The notes under the pieces are model-generated. The model was not told where the DNA came from. It did not search any database and saw nothing but the letters and a program-made list of their open reading frames with translations. From the NCBI RefSeq assembly GCF_003003035.1, contig NZ_PVTS01000018.1, positions 1 to 64,000 on the forward strand: 64,000 bases of DNA. Reading direction: 5' to 3'. Positions within the stretch are counted from its first letter, which is position 1, and every line of letters starts with the position of its first letter. Origin of the DNA: Marinilabilia salmonicolor. GTDB lineage: Bacteria; Bacteroidota; Bacteroidia; Bacteroidales; Marinilabiliaceae. Positions 1 through 8,828 of this stretch are shown here, in pieces. Position numbers and translations under genes: made by a program.

Positions 1-81
1 TCAAATGTCAGGTCTACTAATGGACTGCTGGTTCATGTGTTTGGAAAACTGGCAGCAGCTTTTATTGGATTGATAATTTAA
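1..81 (+). pseudogene. 3' end of an IS transposase (cut by the window edge)
   Basis: Frame 1 is open from the first base to a TAA at 79-81 and encodes about 26 residues that include VRSTNGLLVHVFGKLAAAFI. From memory of the family, this is the extreme C-terminus of DDE transposases annotated loosely as IS982/IS4-like in Bacteroidota. The stop codon overlaps a 22-bp repeat at 80-101 that recurs inverted at 4011-4032, so this is the right end of an IS copy. Whether the rest is intact lies outside the window. The family name is tentative; the identity as a transposase tail is fairly secure. Confidence 0.6.
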
Positions 82-101
82 CCCTTAATTCGCATTATTA
101 A
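80..101. repeat. Terminal inverted repeat (right end) of the left IS copy
   Basis: These 22 bases are an exact reverse complement of 4011-4032, with the core ACCCTTAATTCGCATTA. The match continues a few more bases if one inserted base is allowed. The repeat begins at the transposase stop codon, as expected for an IS right end. Confidence 0.7.
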
Positions 102-131
102 TAAAATTCTAAAAAAAATAATTTAAAAGAT

Positions 132-560
132 ATGTTTGGACACAAATGTTTTTTACGTATAGGGCCACTCGAAGACAGTAGCATCAACGGCCTCTATCGC
201 GACAGCTACGAACTGCTCTCATGCGAGTATGGGTTTGCACAGGGAGCCGACCCCAACGGCAAAGCCCAGTCGGAAGTTCGGGGAGGTACTATAAATATGG
301 TATATCCCAATGTCCCCCCACAAGAAATTGTTGCATGGATGCTGAAATCCGGCAAAGTTGAAGATGGCGCCATTGTAATTTGCGATTCGAATGACGTCCC
401 GCTGGAAAAGGTCTATTTTGAGAAAGGGGTGTGCACCAGTATGAAAGTGGAATATCAACAAAGTGGAAACGGGTATGTATCCACTACTATTCAGGTTGAT
501 GTTAGAAAAATTTCTGTTGGAAATATTTCAATTGAAAAAAGATGGGTTAATATTAAATAG
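132..560 (+). CDS. tssD: Type VI secretion tube protein TssD (Hcp-like), first copy
   Basis: This 142-residue protein has the layout of the Bacteroidota T6SS-iii tube protein: an N-terminal strand pair, a central D-PNGKAQSEVRGGTINM segment and a C-terminal K-I-S-V-GN...KRWVN ending. TssD monomers form hexameric rings that stack into the contractile-system inner tube and can carry effectors. No sheath, baseplate or ATPase gene is visible nearby, so this is an orphan tssD, probably paired with the effector locus downstream. It lies 30 bp inside the IS repeat at 80-101. The second tssD starts 165 bp downstream across a degenerate copy of a dispersed repeat. The family call rests on motif recall rather than a search. 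Confidence 0.75.
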   Translation: MFGHKCFLRIGPLEDSSINGLYRDSYELLSCEYGFAQGADPNGKAQSEVRGGTINMVYPNVPPQEIVAWMLKSGKVEDGAIVICDSNDVPLEKVYFEKGVCTSMKVEYQQSGNGYVSTTIQVDVRKISVGNISIEKRWVNIK

Positions 561-589
561 TGCCAGCCAAAAAACTAAGTTTTTTCTGA

Positions 590-722
590 ATGCTTGATTC
601 GAAAAGTTCAAGTTCAAGGCTTGTCCTTTTTGAAAATGAAGGAGTTTACTTCGTAAATAACTGTTTTTAGAAAGGGCGTAACGCAGAAATTGGATTTTTT
701 CGGGCAAGCACTAAATAATTGA
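590..722. repeat. Diverged copy of the dispersed MITE-like repeat
   Basis: The gap between the two tssD genes contains CAAGGCTTG, GGAGTTTACTTCGTAAAT, GGCGTAACGCAG and CAAGCACTAAATA in the same order or setting as the element at 41725-42058. It is clearly related but much diverged, and lacks a clean terminal repeat. Confidence 0.5.
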
Positions 723-725
723 ATC

Positions 726-1133
726 ATGTATAATTTACCACAAGTTGATAGCAAAGTTACCGTATGGTTTACTTTGGACGGAGAAGAGTATGAAGTTTCT
801 CAATTCGATATTTCGTTTTTTCAGGGAGTTGATGGCAAAGGAGAACCTCAAGACCATGTACGGGGCGGCCAGATGACGATGACATTAAATCAAACATTGC
901 CGGAAAGTCTTTACAATTGGGCCATGCGGTCAAGCACCAAAGATGGGAAAGTTGATTTTCGGATAGAAAGCGGCAGTTCACCTATGAAAATTGAGTTTTT
1001 CAACGCTTACTGTCTTAATTTTAATCGTTCAATCAACTCGATTGGCGGTGGCGTTTCAACAACATTGACCATATCACCCGAGGAAGTGATGATTAACGGA
1101 AGAAGTTTTGATAACCATTGGGTAAACTTTTAA
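726..1133 (+). CDS. tssD: Type VI secretion tube protein TssD (Hcp-like), second copy
   Basis: This 135-residue protein has the same fold signature as the upstream tssD: G-E-YEVSQFDISFFQGVD, then GEPQDHVRGGQMTMT and a C-terminal EEVMINGR...NHWVNF. The two copies are only distantly similar to each other, so they are diverged paralogues and not a recent duplication. The gene ends 4 bp before the candidate effector start at 1138, a tight spacing that suggests co-translation. In T6SS-iii islands, specialised TssD proteins commonly sit directly upstream of the effector they carry. That role is an inference here. Confidence 0.75.
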   Translation: MYNLPQVDSKVTVWFTLDGEEYEVSQFDISFFQGVDGKGEPQDHVRGGQMTMTLNQTLPESLYNWAMRSSTKDGKVDFRIESGSSPMKIEFFNAYCLNFNRSINSIGGGVSTTLTISPEEVMINGRSFDNHWVNF

Positions 1134-1137
1134 TACT

Positions 1138-2061
1138 ATGCCACATTACAACGATGTTTATATAAGTGGAAAAGACTTTGAAATATGTCTGCACCATGGA
1201 ATGCGCTACGATGGATTTGTGGAAGGATTGGGATACGCGTACACAAGTAATTTTACCATCCCCCCGGTACACTTTCAGAAATACAATCCTCCCGGAAGAG
1301 TTCACGATGACCAAAGCTTTTTTCAAAACGGTTTTGTTCAGTATCTTGATACATCGCCGAAGATGCGTTTGATGAGTGTAAAGCACATCTATAAAGTAAA
1401 AGCAGGGGATACGCTTACTTCGATTTCTGCTAAATTTGGTATTTCAATTCAGTCTATTAAGGATGCAAATGCTGGGATTGATTGGGAGGGGGAGAGACGA
1501 GGTGACCGGATTTTTGCCGGGGAGGAGTTGGAGTTGCCGAGGATGGATGAGGTAAGGCAAGTTATATTAGAAAATCAAAATAGGTATTTAATTTCGGATG
1601 AAGAATTACCTTCATATTCTCCTGGCGAAATTCGGCCTTATGAACCTGGAGTGATTGATAAATTTTTAGAATCAGGGTTAGGTTGCTCTGTCGTTGGTCA
1701 AATAATTTATGGTGTTATTGATGATTTATATATTACAGCCCAGTGTTTGACTGTTGGACACCCAAATGCATTACATTTAAATGGTGAACTTATAATTGGT
1801 AATGAAATTGTTAATTCAGGAATTAATACTATTTCGAATTTTGTGCCGTTTTCAACAATTGGGAAAAGCCTTGGAATTTCAAAGAAAGTATTAAATGTTT
1901 CTAAATTTAATAGTGTTTTTAAAGGAACAGGTGTAAATTCTGCAAAATATGGCGGTCGACAAATCCGTAATTTTAACAACACAATAAGATTCAATAATTC
2001 TTTCAACAGAGATTGGGGAAAGATCAGTGCAGGTTCAATGTTTTTTTATAGTTACGAATAA
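1138..2061 (+). CDS. LysM-containing candidate T6SS effector
   Basis: The protein has 307 residues. Residues 1-80 form an unrecognised N-terminal domain. Residues about 83-134 form a LysM module (HIYKVKAGDTLTSISAKFG...GDRIFAGEELELP), which binds peptidoglycan glycans. Residues 150-307 form a Gly/Asn-rich C-terminal region that resembles the pre-toxin part of polymorphic toxins (GGRQIRNFNNTIRF) and ends abruptly, with no toxin domain I can name. There is no signal peptide, consistent with T6SS delivery. The gene starts 4 bp after tssD and is followed 11 bp later by a small membrane protein that could be its immunity partner. It could be a truncated toxin, and the function is not established. 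Confidence 0.55.
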   Translation: MPHYNDVYISGKDFEICLHHGMRYDGFVEGLGYAYTSNFTIPPVHFQKYNPPGRVHDDQSFFQNGFVQYLDTSPKMRLMSVKHIYKVKAGDTLTSISAKFGISIQSIKDANAGIDWEGERRGDRIFAGEELELPRMDEVRQVILENQNRYLISDEELPSYSPGEIRPYEPGVIDKFLESGLGCSVVGQIIYGVIDDLYITAQCLTVGHPNALHLNGELIIGNEIVNSGINTISNFVPFSTIGKSLGISKKVLNVSKFNSVFKGTGVNSAKYGGRQIRNFNNTIRFNNSFNRDWGKISAGSMFFYSYE

Positions 2062-2072
2062 ATAATTTTCAT

Positions 2073-2303
2073 ATGTTTTATGGAGCTATACTTTTTAAAT
2101 TATTTGGTGTTTCAATCAAGTGGGTGATTTTCAATATTTATAATTTTTTAGGGAAAAGGGAAAGTGTGTCTTTTAAAGCCTTATGGAATAATGATGTTCC
2201 AGGTAAAAATGATTCTTTTGGCCAGTTTTCTGGAGAGTTTGGAGATATATTGATAGGAGCGGGGATTATTCTAATAATATGTTACTTAAGTTTCGCAGTT
2301 TGA
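2073..2303 (+). CDS. Small membrane protein, possible immunity protein
   Basis: This 76-residue protein has two hydrophobic segments, at about residues 3-25 and 57-76. The polar stretch between them includes SFKALWNNDVPGKNDSFGQF. I recognise no family. It starts 11 bp after the effector candidate ends, in the position where effector loci usually carry the cognate immunity gene. A membrane location would suit protection against a periplasmic or membrane-acting toxin. The assignment is purely contextual. Confidence 0.4.
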   Translation: MFYGAILFKLFGVSIKWVIFNIYNFLGKRESVSFKALWNNDVPGKNDSFGQFSGEFGDILIGAGIILIICYLSFAV

Positions 2304-2407
2304 TAAATAGTTGAAAATTAAGAGAAAAGAATAAAAAAAGCAGCATGGACATTTGACTAAATACTTAATTATTAGTATAATTAGCGAAGTTTCCAAGCAA
2401 GAATACC

Positions 2408-3859
2408 ATGCTGCGCTGTAAAGATATTAATAAGATTTCAGAATTAAAAAACGGTTTTACCCATAGGTGGCTCGAACCCGATTTTATTTCCAGTTCTTTG
2501 AAATGTTTCACATTTTCGAACCTCTGTAAAGTTGTTTCAGAAGTTAAGATAAAAGGTTATGGTTTTGAGTGGATCATGACTATCCTTCTCTCGATGCCAT
2601 TTCTTGATGCTAAAACGGTCAATTGTATGTTGAATGGTTGCATACAACACCAGATTGCAGCAGGGAAAGATACATTTTATCGCATAAAGAATAATCAATC
2701 AATATGTTGGCGAATGTTGTTGTGGTTATTCGCCACCAAGCACAAAGCCTTGATAGACAATTATTTATAAAGCTCCGATAGGCCGAAGAGTATGATTTTT
2801 GATGATATCATTCTTACAAAAACGGGCAAGAACATTGAAAAAGTCTCGAGGGTATTCGACCACGTCACACAGCGGTCCGTTATTGGTTTTAAGCTGCTTT
2901 TAATGGGTTATTGGGACGGGGTTTCATTTATCCCTATGGATTTCTCAATACACCGTAAACGTGGACAAAACAAAGAGAAGCCCTTTGGCTTTAAAACGAA
3001 GGAGTTATAGAAGCAGCACAAAGCAAAAAGGCAAAGAGGTTCTTTTTCTGACGAGCGAGCAAGGGAGGCTGATATGTCAAAAATAGACAGTGCCATAAAA
3101 ATGTTTCGAAGGGCAGTATCCCAAGGTTTTAGGGTCGATTATGTTTTAATGGATAGTTGGTTTACCTGTGATGCCTTTGTAGATTCAGTGCTATCAGTTA
3201 AAAAGCATACAGTACATTTAATAGGTATGTACAAGATTGCAAAAAACAAGTTTCTATATAAAGACGAATTGTACACGCATAAACAAATACGGAACCTAAA
3301 AGGGAAGCCAAAGCGATGCCGTAAACTTGGCTTCTACTATACTGAAGCACTGGTCTCCTTCAAGGGAAAGCCAATTAAGTTGTTCTTTAGCAAGCAGGGC
3401 AAAAACGGAAAATGGAAAGTATTCCTATGTACCGACATAAAGTTATCGTTTATCAAGATGATCGAAATCTACCAGATACGCTGGACTATAGAGGTGGCCT
3501 TTAAGGAGGGAAAGCAATTATTGGGAGTGGGTCGGTGCCAGTCCAACAGCTTTGATGCTCAGATTGCCGATACAACCATTACTATGATCCAGCACATATT
3601 GTTGACCACGAGGTATAGGGTCGAACACTATGAATCAATGGTTGGTCTGTTTTCCAATGTAAAAGAAGCTGCCGTCAAACAGCGTCTCGACCAACGTTTA
3701 TGGGGGCTGTTCATTGAATTGATGCAAATAGTTGTAGTTCTGTTTGAAGATATTGATGAACAGGAACTGCTGGAAAAAATCTTCCAAAATGAAAAGGTAA
3801 ACCAAATGGTCAACCATATGTTAGGAAGTAAGTCAAGTGAGATGGAAAATGCCGCATGA
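2408..3859 (+). pseudogene. IS4-like transposase interrupted by two in-frame stop codons
   Basis: Three open segments (2408-2770, 2792-3010, 3074-3859) lie in the same frame and read as one DDE transposase. They are split only by a TAA at 2768-2770 and a TAG at 3008-3010. Recognisable parts are MIFDDIILTKTG (first catalytic Asp region), VSRVFDHVTQRSVIGFKLLL, YVLMDSWFTC (second Asp) and IYQIRWTIEVAFKEGK (the Y-x2-R-W-x-IE box with catalytic Glu). The combined length, about 480 codons, is normal for this IS4-related group. As read, the gene cannot give a full-length enzyme. I could not define convincing terminal inverted repeats; the element probably spans roughly 2330-3960. Confidence 0.75.
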
Positions 3860-4010
3860 CGAAAATGGAAAACATAAAGCATTGTATTAAAGAGATTTAT
3901 AAAATCATCAGCTAACGTACATCGCTGACGCTAAAAAACTTAAAAGAATGTGCGAAACTTGAGTATGTTAAATACTGGTTAGGTTGTAAATAGAGTAACA
4001 TTTATTTTAG

Positions 4011-4032
4011 TTAATAATGCGAATTAAGGGTT
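4011..4032. repeat. Terminal inverted repeat (left end) of the right IS copy
   Basis: This is the exact 22-bp reverse complement of 80-101. It lies 120 bp upstream of a transposase start in the same orientation as the transposase tail at 1-81, so it is the left end of a second copy of the same IS type. Confidence 0.7.
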
Positions 4033-4152
4033 GAGAAGATCCCAATTTGTTGTTTGTAAATATTTAAAAATCAATGAAATATATGTTTAAAAATTAGGTT
4101 AAATCCCTGAAAACAGTATCTTAATAGATTAATACCACTCAATCTTTTAGAT

Positions 4153-4517
4153 ATGATTCCCAGGGAAAAAACCTTACAACTAACGGCTATATGTTTGTAT
4201 ATGTGTGAGTTATATGAATCCATATTAAAGTTTGTATGCCAGCGTTTCTTGAATAACAACAGACCAGAATTCACTGATCAGGAAATAATTACGATTTATT
4301 TATTTGTTATGCATTCAGAACAGCGGTTTAAAATAAACATATTCATCAATTTGCAAAAGACTATTTGCATTCATGGTTCCCAAAGCTTCCTTCGTATGTC
4401 GCTTTCAATACAAGGTTAAATCGTATGTCAGAAGCATTAAAGTGTTTATCTGATATACTCATGACGTCTCAGTGTCGCCATGATTGCAGTAGCAATACAA
4501 ATGTGTTGGCAAAATAG
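4153..4517 (+). pseudogene. Degraded 5' half of a transposase (same IS type as 1-81)
   Basis: The first frame gives an N-terminal region containing FLNNNRPEFTDQEIITIYLF and EQRFKI. Near 4345 the reading shifts frame and continues as FAKDYLHSWFPKLPSYVAF then NTRLNRMSEALKCLSDILM, ending at a TAG at 4515-4517. This is the helical N-terminal part of the transposase family whose C-terminus is seen at 1-81. Catalytic and C-terminal parts are missing; the sequence ends about 30 bp before the left repeat of the IS1380-like element, which may have truncated it. Confidence 0.65.
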
Positions 4518-4545
4518 ATATAACATGAACAAGAAATTAAAAATT

Positions 4546-6207
4546 ACCTCAAATCCGCACTAAATAATTTTGTTTGAAAAATAATCATTTTTAGCTTTGA
4601 ATAGGGGATTTCTCACCTATTAATTGAGGTTTTCTTCAATTATTTAGCCAAAATACCTGTACATTTTTTAATTTTTTCCTGGCTCGACCACTTTTTTTTT
4701 ACCCTTGTTCATGTTGTGTGCTGCCTATATATTCAACATGCAGATATACAGCGTGTTAGGATTTGATTGTAAGCACGCCAATCCCATGGTTGCCACCTGT
4801 TTATGTCTTCTTATTCTTATAACAGATGGTATTTTTTGGCAGTAAATAGTTTTAGTATGTGTTGCCTGCCTTGCTTTATCCATTTTGATGGGACTACCAT
4901 AAAACGAAAAATAAATTTCTTCAACCTGAATGCCGGTTTTATAAAATCTAACTTCCGGCTAATAAATTCAGTCAGATAATGGAACAGGTTTCGGCAGATG
5001 GCCATCATTACCATGAACACGGTGTTTTCGTGCAAAAACGAAAAGGGCATTTTCTTCCACAAAAAATCATTGTTCATCTCATCGAACAGGCGTTCGCTGT
5101 CACCCCTGTCGTTATAGAATTCGATTACTTCAAGGTCGGACATTTCTGTATTATTGGTCATTATGGCCCGGTACGTAAAGCTGTCACCAGTAAACAAATC
5201 CCCCTGCCCGTCGGTGTTTTCCTCTTTTGACACCACGTACCGGTATGTTTTATCCCAGCCAAACGGGGCATGTTGAATAGAGGCAACCTGGTATTCTTTA
5301 AACCAAATGGTCACTGTTTTCCAGTTGCTTATGTCCTTTATTTGGGCTAAAAGGTTTGCGCACCGTTGTGCCCTTATGTAAAAAAATTCGCTGTTGGCTT
5401 CCACTACGGGGATGGCCGTTTGGTCGAACGATCCACAGTCCATACGGCTGTGTTTCACCTTTATGCCGTGCCCGGCCAATAAATTATACGCCCGTGATAA
5501 TGTTTCGTCCTGCCTGTACTTAACATTACTGTTGCCGTTACGGTTTTCGATGTACACAGGGTAGTTGCTTATTGAAGCAATACCGGGAAAATAGCCATCG
5601 GCCTTTTTGTAACTACGTTTCGAATCTTATTTTTCTGTAGGTATAAACTGGTTGTCGTAATCGAACACATACCCGTTATTGCCGGGGTCCAACTGCCCTG
5701 TGTCCACTAAAAGCTTCACCATCAAGTTGTTCATTGATGTGTTGATATTGAATTCATGTGATATGCCGGTATCGGATATAAATGTTTCTTTTTAAGTGGA
5801 CAGTTCCTTTTGCATCCTGAGCAATGTGTCGGCAGAGCAAACATTAAAATCTTTCACTTGCCCAAGCTCCCCCCGAAGGTGTTCGGTAATGTCCTCGGCA
5901 CATTCGCCACCACAAAGGGCCATCAGTAAATATGACCTGATAAGGTCGCTGTAGCTATATTCAGCCCTAATGCCCCGGCTACCAAGCAGTTGGTCGATTG
6001 TTGAGCAGATACCTTTATTAACTATTATTGAATTTGCGAAATTTATTCCGCCAAATGAATTGATTTTCGAAGTAGAATATGTAATTTTCATCCGCGACGA
6101 TGTTTTTCACCTAAATAAGTGAAAAATATTTAATCGGGCAAGCCTTGTAGATACTATTTTTACTGGGCTTCCCGATTTTTTAACATTAATAGCTGCGGAT
6201 TTGAGGT
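4546..6207 (-). mobile_element. IS1380-like insertion sequence with inactivated transposase
   Basis: A perfect 14-bp inverted repeat, ACCTCAAATCCGCA at 4546-4559 and its complement at 6194-6207, bounds a 1.66-kb unit, the usual IS1380 size. It contains a minus-strand transposase reading frame. No matching target-site duplication is evident beside the repeats (AATT versus TCTT), so the flanks have probably changed since insertion. Confidence 0.7.
4817..6091 (-). pseudogene. IS1380-family transposase interrupted by two in-frame stop codons
   Basis: The segments at 6091-5792 and 5557-4817 share one frame, and the stretch between them is also coding in that frame (FISDTGISHEFNINTSMNN, then GNNGYVFDYDNQFIPTEK). 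Two TAA codons, at + positions 5792-5794 and 5627-5629, interrupt it. Family hallmarks are the N-terminal INSFGGINFANSI, the MDCGSFDQTAIPVVE segment carrying a catalytic Asp, the EVIEFYNDRGDSERLFDEMN catalytic-Glu region and the C-terminal HENTVFMVMMAICRNLF. In related proteins the second stop falls where a Tyr is expected (TEKYDSKK). The combined length, about 425 codons, is full size, so inactivation appears to be by point changes alone. Confidence 0.8.
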
Positions 6208-6227
6208 TCTTCTAAAATAGATTTAAA

Positions 6228-6635
6228 ATGCGAATTTATAGATATTTATTTTTTATTATATATTCCCGTTGGTATAAAAAGGATAAAGATGCCTCGTTAG
6301 CTACTTTTAGTAGTTTAATAGAATTATCAATTTATTTTGGGGCTAATATTGTCGGTATTCATTTAAATTTAGCACTTTGGATTGGTGGCCCAATGCTAAG
6401 CACTGGAATAAATAAACAGGAATTACTTTTGATAACGATTCCACTGATGATTCTTTTATGTTTAATGAATTTTTTCTTGTTAATATCTAAAGGGCGTCGT
6501 GATAAAGTATTATGTGAATTCATGGATTTACCGAAAAATAAAGTAAAGCAAATGAGGCTTTATGTCGCTTTATATGCATTCATTTCATTGATGTTACTGG
6601 CAGGCTTACCATGGCTTTATTACCAGATCTATTGA
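6228..6635 (+). CDS. Hypothetical membrane protein
   Basis: This 135-residue protein has hydrophobic segments at about residues 29-50, 64-86 and 107-133 and basic loops (KGRRDKV, PKNKVKQMR). I recognise no domain. Similar small multi-span proteins are common in Bacteroidota toxin islands as suspected immunity genes. Here it is followed by a coding remnant (6764-6925) that may be what is left of a toxin or effector gene. It starts 20 bp outside the IS1380-like element's right repeat. Function unknown. Confidence 0.5.
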   Translation: MRIYRYLFFIIYSRWYKKDKDASLATFSSLIELSIYFGANIVGIHLNLALWIGGPMLSTGINKQELLLITIPLMILLCLMNFFLLISKGRRDKVLCEFMDLPKNKVKQMRLYVALYAFISLMLLAGLPWLYYQIY

Positions 6636-6763
6636 TATTTAAGGTTTGTTTTGGGGGCGAAAGACAATTTTAAAAGAAATGTTTTGTCCACTTCAGCTTC
6701 CGTCGCGCTCCTTTAATCCTGACGATTTGGGGAAACCGTATTATCATAAGCCTGATAATTTGA

Positions 6764-6925
6764 GAATTGACAGACCATGCTCCCTATTTATCTATATTGC
6801 GTCCTGATAAAAATATTAATGGAGTGTTTAGTGCAATTGAAAGTGCGGTTAATAGAAATAAATCAAGAGGTATTGAAAGAAGATTAAAATGGTATGCTAA
6901 ATATGAAATAATTAAGACACCTTAG
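6764..6925 (+). pseudogene. Coding remnant, C-terminal fragment of an unknown protein
   Basis: An open stretch without a start codon encodes about 53 residues, including HAPYLSILRPDKNINGVFSA and SRGIERRLKWYAKYEIIKTP, then a TAG. Its composition is protein-like, unlike the A+T-rich spacer around it. The preceding 120 bp (6636-6763) hold stops in this frame and nothing recognisable. I take it as the tail of a lost gene, possibly a polymorphic toxin C-terminus. It has no family assignment. Confidence 0.35.
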
Positions 6926-6979
6926 TCTGTGATAGAAAATATTATGATAAAATCATTCATGAAATTTTACTAAGTACAT

Positions 6980-8074
6980 CTAAGTACATGACAAAACTTT
7001 AATACAATCTTTAAACTCCTCGATATTTAGAGTATTCATCATGGCATGGGCAATTCTAATAAGACCATATTTAAAGAAACTATAGGCTCTTCTTCCATGC
7101 TTTTTGACTTTGATAGGGCTTATATTTTCGTGTTTATCAATGCCTGCTAAATAAGCCCAGACAAATGCAATTGCTACAACAGCTATCAATGTTGTAAGTC
7201 TGTCTAAATTGTTTAAATGTGTGTCTTCTAAATTGAACCCGCTTGATTTCATTGCTTTAAACATGGTCTCAATTTGCCATCTTTCCTTATAGTCAATAAG
7301 TGCCTGGTCTTGTTTGTTAAATGCCGCAATAATAACAAAATCAACTCTTCCGGTTGCTGGTGGATTAAACGTTTTTATTCCAGATAAATAAACAAGATTC
7401 TTTCCCAAGTAAACAAGACCTTCAATATGATGGTATTGACCTGTTCTTAAATGATTAAAGAGCCAAAAAGTCTTTTTGATTCCTTTACCAGGCACCTTCA
7501 CTATCATATTCTCTTTAATACGAATAAAAAATGGCACCTTATGTCTAATGAGCTCATCAAGCCACGACTCTCCAATGAATTCTCTATCAGCTAAAAAGCT
7601 CGATATAGAGCTGACACCAAACAGTTCAATATACTCATTGAGAAGCTCTTTTCGCTCTTCTGCATTGGAATTGCCTCTTTTAGGAAGCATTTTCCATAGA
7701 AGTGGCAATGCTACACCTTTGTAACATACATTTAGCATCAATATGTTGATATCTGTTTTGCCAAATTTCCAATTAGTCCTGTCCAAGCTCAACTTATAGG
7801 GTGGTTTATGGGGCAATAACGAAAATATCAACCTGGCCAGTAAATAACGGTCAATAACAAACTCGGCAAAAAACCGTTGAATCCGCCGATGATTTGATTC
7901 ATATTGGGTTAGACCTTCAAAGCCTTGTGCCAGTTTTACGAAAGAAACTGTTTGCAATTTACACATTGCACATATTATTGATACTATGCACTTTACGCGA
8001 GCCTTGTGCCATCCAGTAATAGTTTTAAATGAGTCAATTAAATCGCTATATTTGTTATCTACCTTGGTATTCAT
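6980..8074 (-). CDS. IS4-family transposase
   Basis: This 364-residue DDE transposase has an uninterrupted frame. Catalytic regions visible are LSLDRTNWKFGKTDINIL (first Asp), SSFLADREFIGESWLDELI (second Asp) and YKERWQIETMFKAMKSSGFN (Y-x2-R-W-x-IE box with the catalytic Glu). This is the pattern of IS10-like members of the IS4 family. It catalyses cut-and-paste movement of the surrounding element. The length fits a complete enzyme, and the gene reaches both terminal repeats, as usual for these compact elements. It is the only transposase in the island that appears functional. Confidence 0.9.
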   Translation of the reverse strand: MNTKVDNKYSDLIDSFKTITGWHKARVKCIVSIICAMCKLQTVSFVKLAQGFEGLTQYESNHRRIQRFFAEFVIDRYLLARLIFSLLPHKPPYKLSLDRTNWKFGKTDINILMLNVCYKGVALPLLWKMLPKRGNSNAEERKELLNEYIELFGVSSISSFLADREFIGESWLDELIRHKVPFFIRIKENMIVKVPGKGIKKTFWLFNHLRTGQYHHIEGLVYLGKNLVYLSGIKTFNPPATGRVDFVIIAAFNKQDQALIDYKERWQIETMFKAMKSSGFNLEDTHLNNLDRLTTLIAVVAIAFVWAYLAGIDKHENISPIKVKKHGRRAYSFFKYGLIRIAHAMMNTLNIEEFKDCIKVLSCT

Positions 8075-8190
8075 GTATAGTACATTAGACGTGAGAAATC
8101 TTTTGTAACATACTGAACATCAAGGCTTTAACCAAATTTTAGACTGTTATTTCATTGATTTTCAATTATTTAACTGTTTTGTCATGTACT
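6983..8190 (-). mobile_element. Intact IS4-family insertion sequence
   Basis: A perfect 15-bp terminal repeat, AGTACATGACAAAAC at 6983-6997 and its complement at 8176-8190, bounds a 1,208-bp unit with one transposase gene. The word TAAGTACAT is repeated just outside the left end. I see no clear target duplication. Confidence 0.8.
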
Positions 8191-8213
8191 AAGAAAAAAT
8201 ATAATATAATAAA

Positions 8214-8588
8214 ATGAATTTTGACTTTTTTCCGAACAGGATTTGGTTTTTATTATCATTGTTATTCTTCGTAATAATCTCTGATAAAGTATATCAATTG
8301 TATTTAGTTCAGAGATTAAAACGGAAAGTATCAAGATTAAAACTAACCCCAGCGTTATTGAATGAGTTTATTTATTCGTTTAGCCGGGAACTGAATATAA
8401 ATAAAATATTTCATGAAATAGACAATTCGCTTGATAATGAGATCAGTGATGCATGCGGAATTGTTTTTTATAATATTGATAAGTACAGTCTAACTTATTT
8501 TAAAAATCAAGGACATTATAAGCCTTCTTTTTTACAATCTAAAACAAGGTTGTTGAAAATAATTGAAAAAGAAAACAAGGATGGATGA
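8214..8588 (+). CDS. Hypothetical single-pass membrane protein
   Basis: This 124-residue protein has one N-terminal transmembrane segment (about residues 8-30) followed by a basic stretch (QRLKRKVSRLK). The soluble C-terminal domain includes NEFIYSFSRELNINKIF and SDACGIVFYNIDKYSLTYF. No family is recognised. It lies directly outside the right end of the intact IS4 element, which may have separated it from a former partner. The 240 bp after it hold nothing I can identify. Confidence 0.5.
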   Translation: MNFDFFPNRIWFLLSLLFFVIISDKVYQLYLVQRLKRKVSRLKLTPALLNEFIYSFSRELNINKIFHEIDNSLDNEISDACGIVFYNIDKYSLTYFKNQGHYKPSFLQSKTRLLKIIEKENKDG

Positions 8589-8828
8589 TTGGGAAATAAT
8601 ATCAAAATAAAATTAACATTTTTCCAGAATGCTTTTCAGGATGTAATGTGAAGGATATGGTTTAGTAATGATATTCTCCGTAAATGAATGCAGAGATGGT
8701 AATTTATATAATAAGGATGCTTCCAAAATGGAATTAATGCAGATGACATTCACCTGTGTATAAAAGAAACAGGGACTTACTTTGTGTGAAAGTAAATCCC
8801 TGGCTCTTGTATTAAAATAAGATGCTAT

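Noticed and set aside
2330-3960. Terminal inverted repeats of the IS4-like element
   Set aside because: Only short partial similarity (GAAACTT-type words) could be found near 2390 and 3950, not enough to set element borders.
4979-5230. 83-codon plus-strand frame
   Set aside because: It is a shadow of the IS1380-like transposase on the opposite strand.
2768-5794. Alternative genetic code or programmed recoding to explain in-frame stops in the transposases
   Set aside because: Neighbouring genes use TAA, TAG and TGA as ordinary stops, so a code change is excluded. Programmed readthrough is kept only as a weak alternative because no recoding signal is seen.
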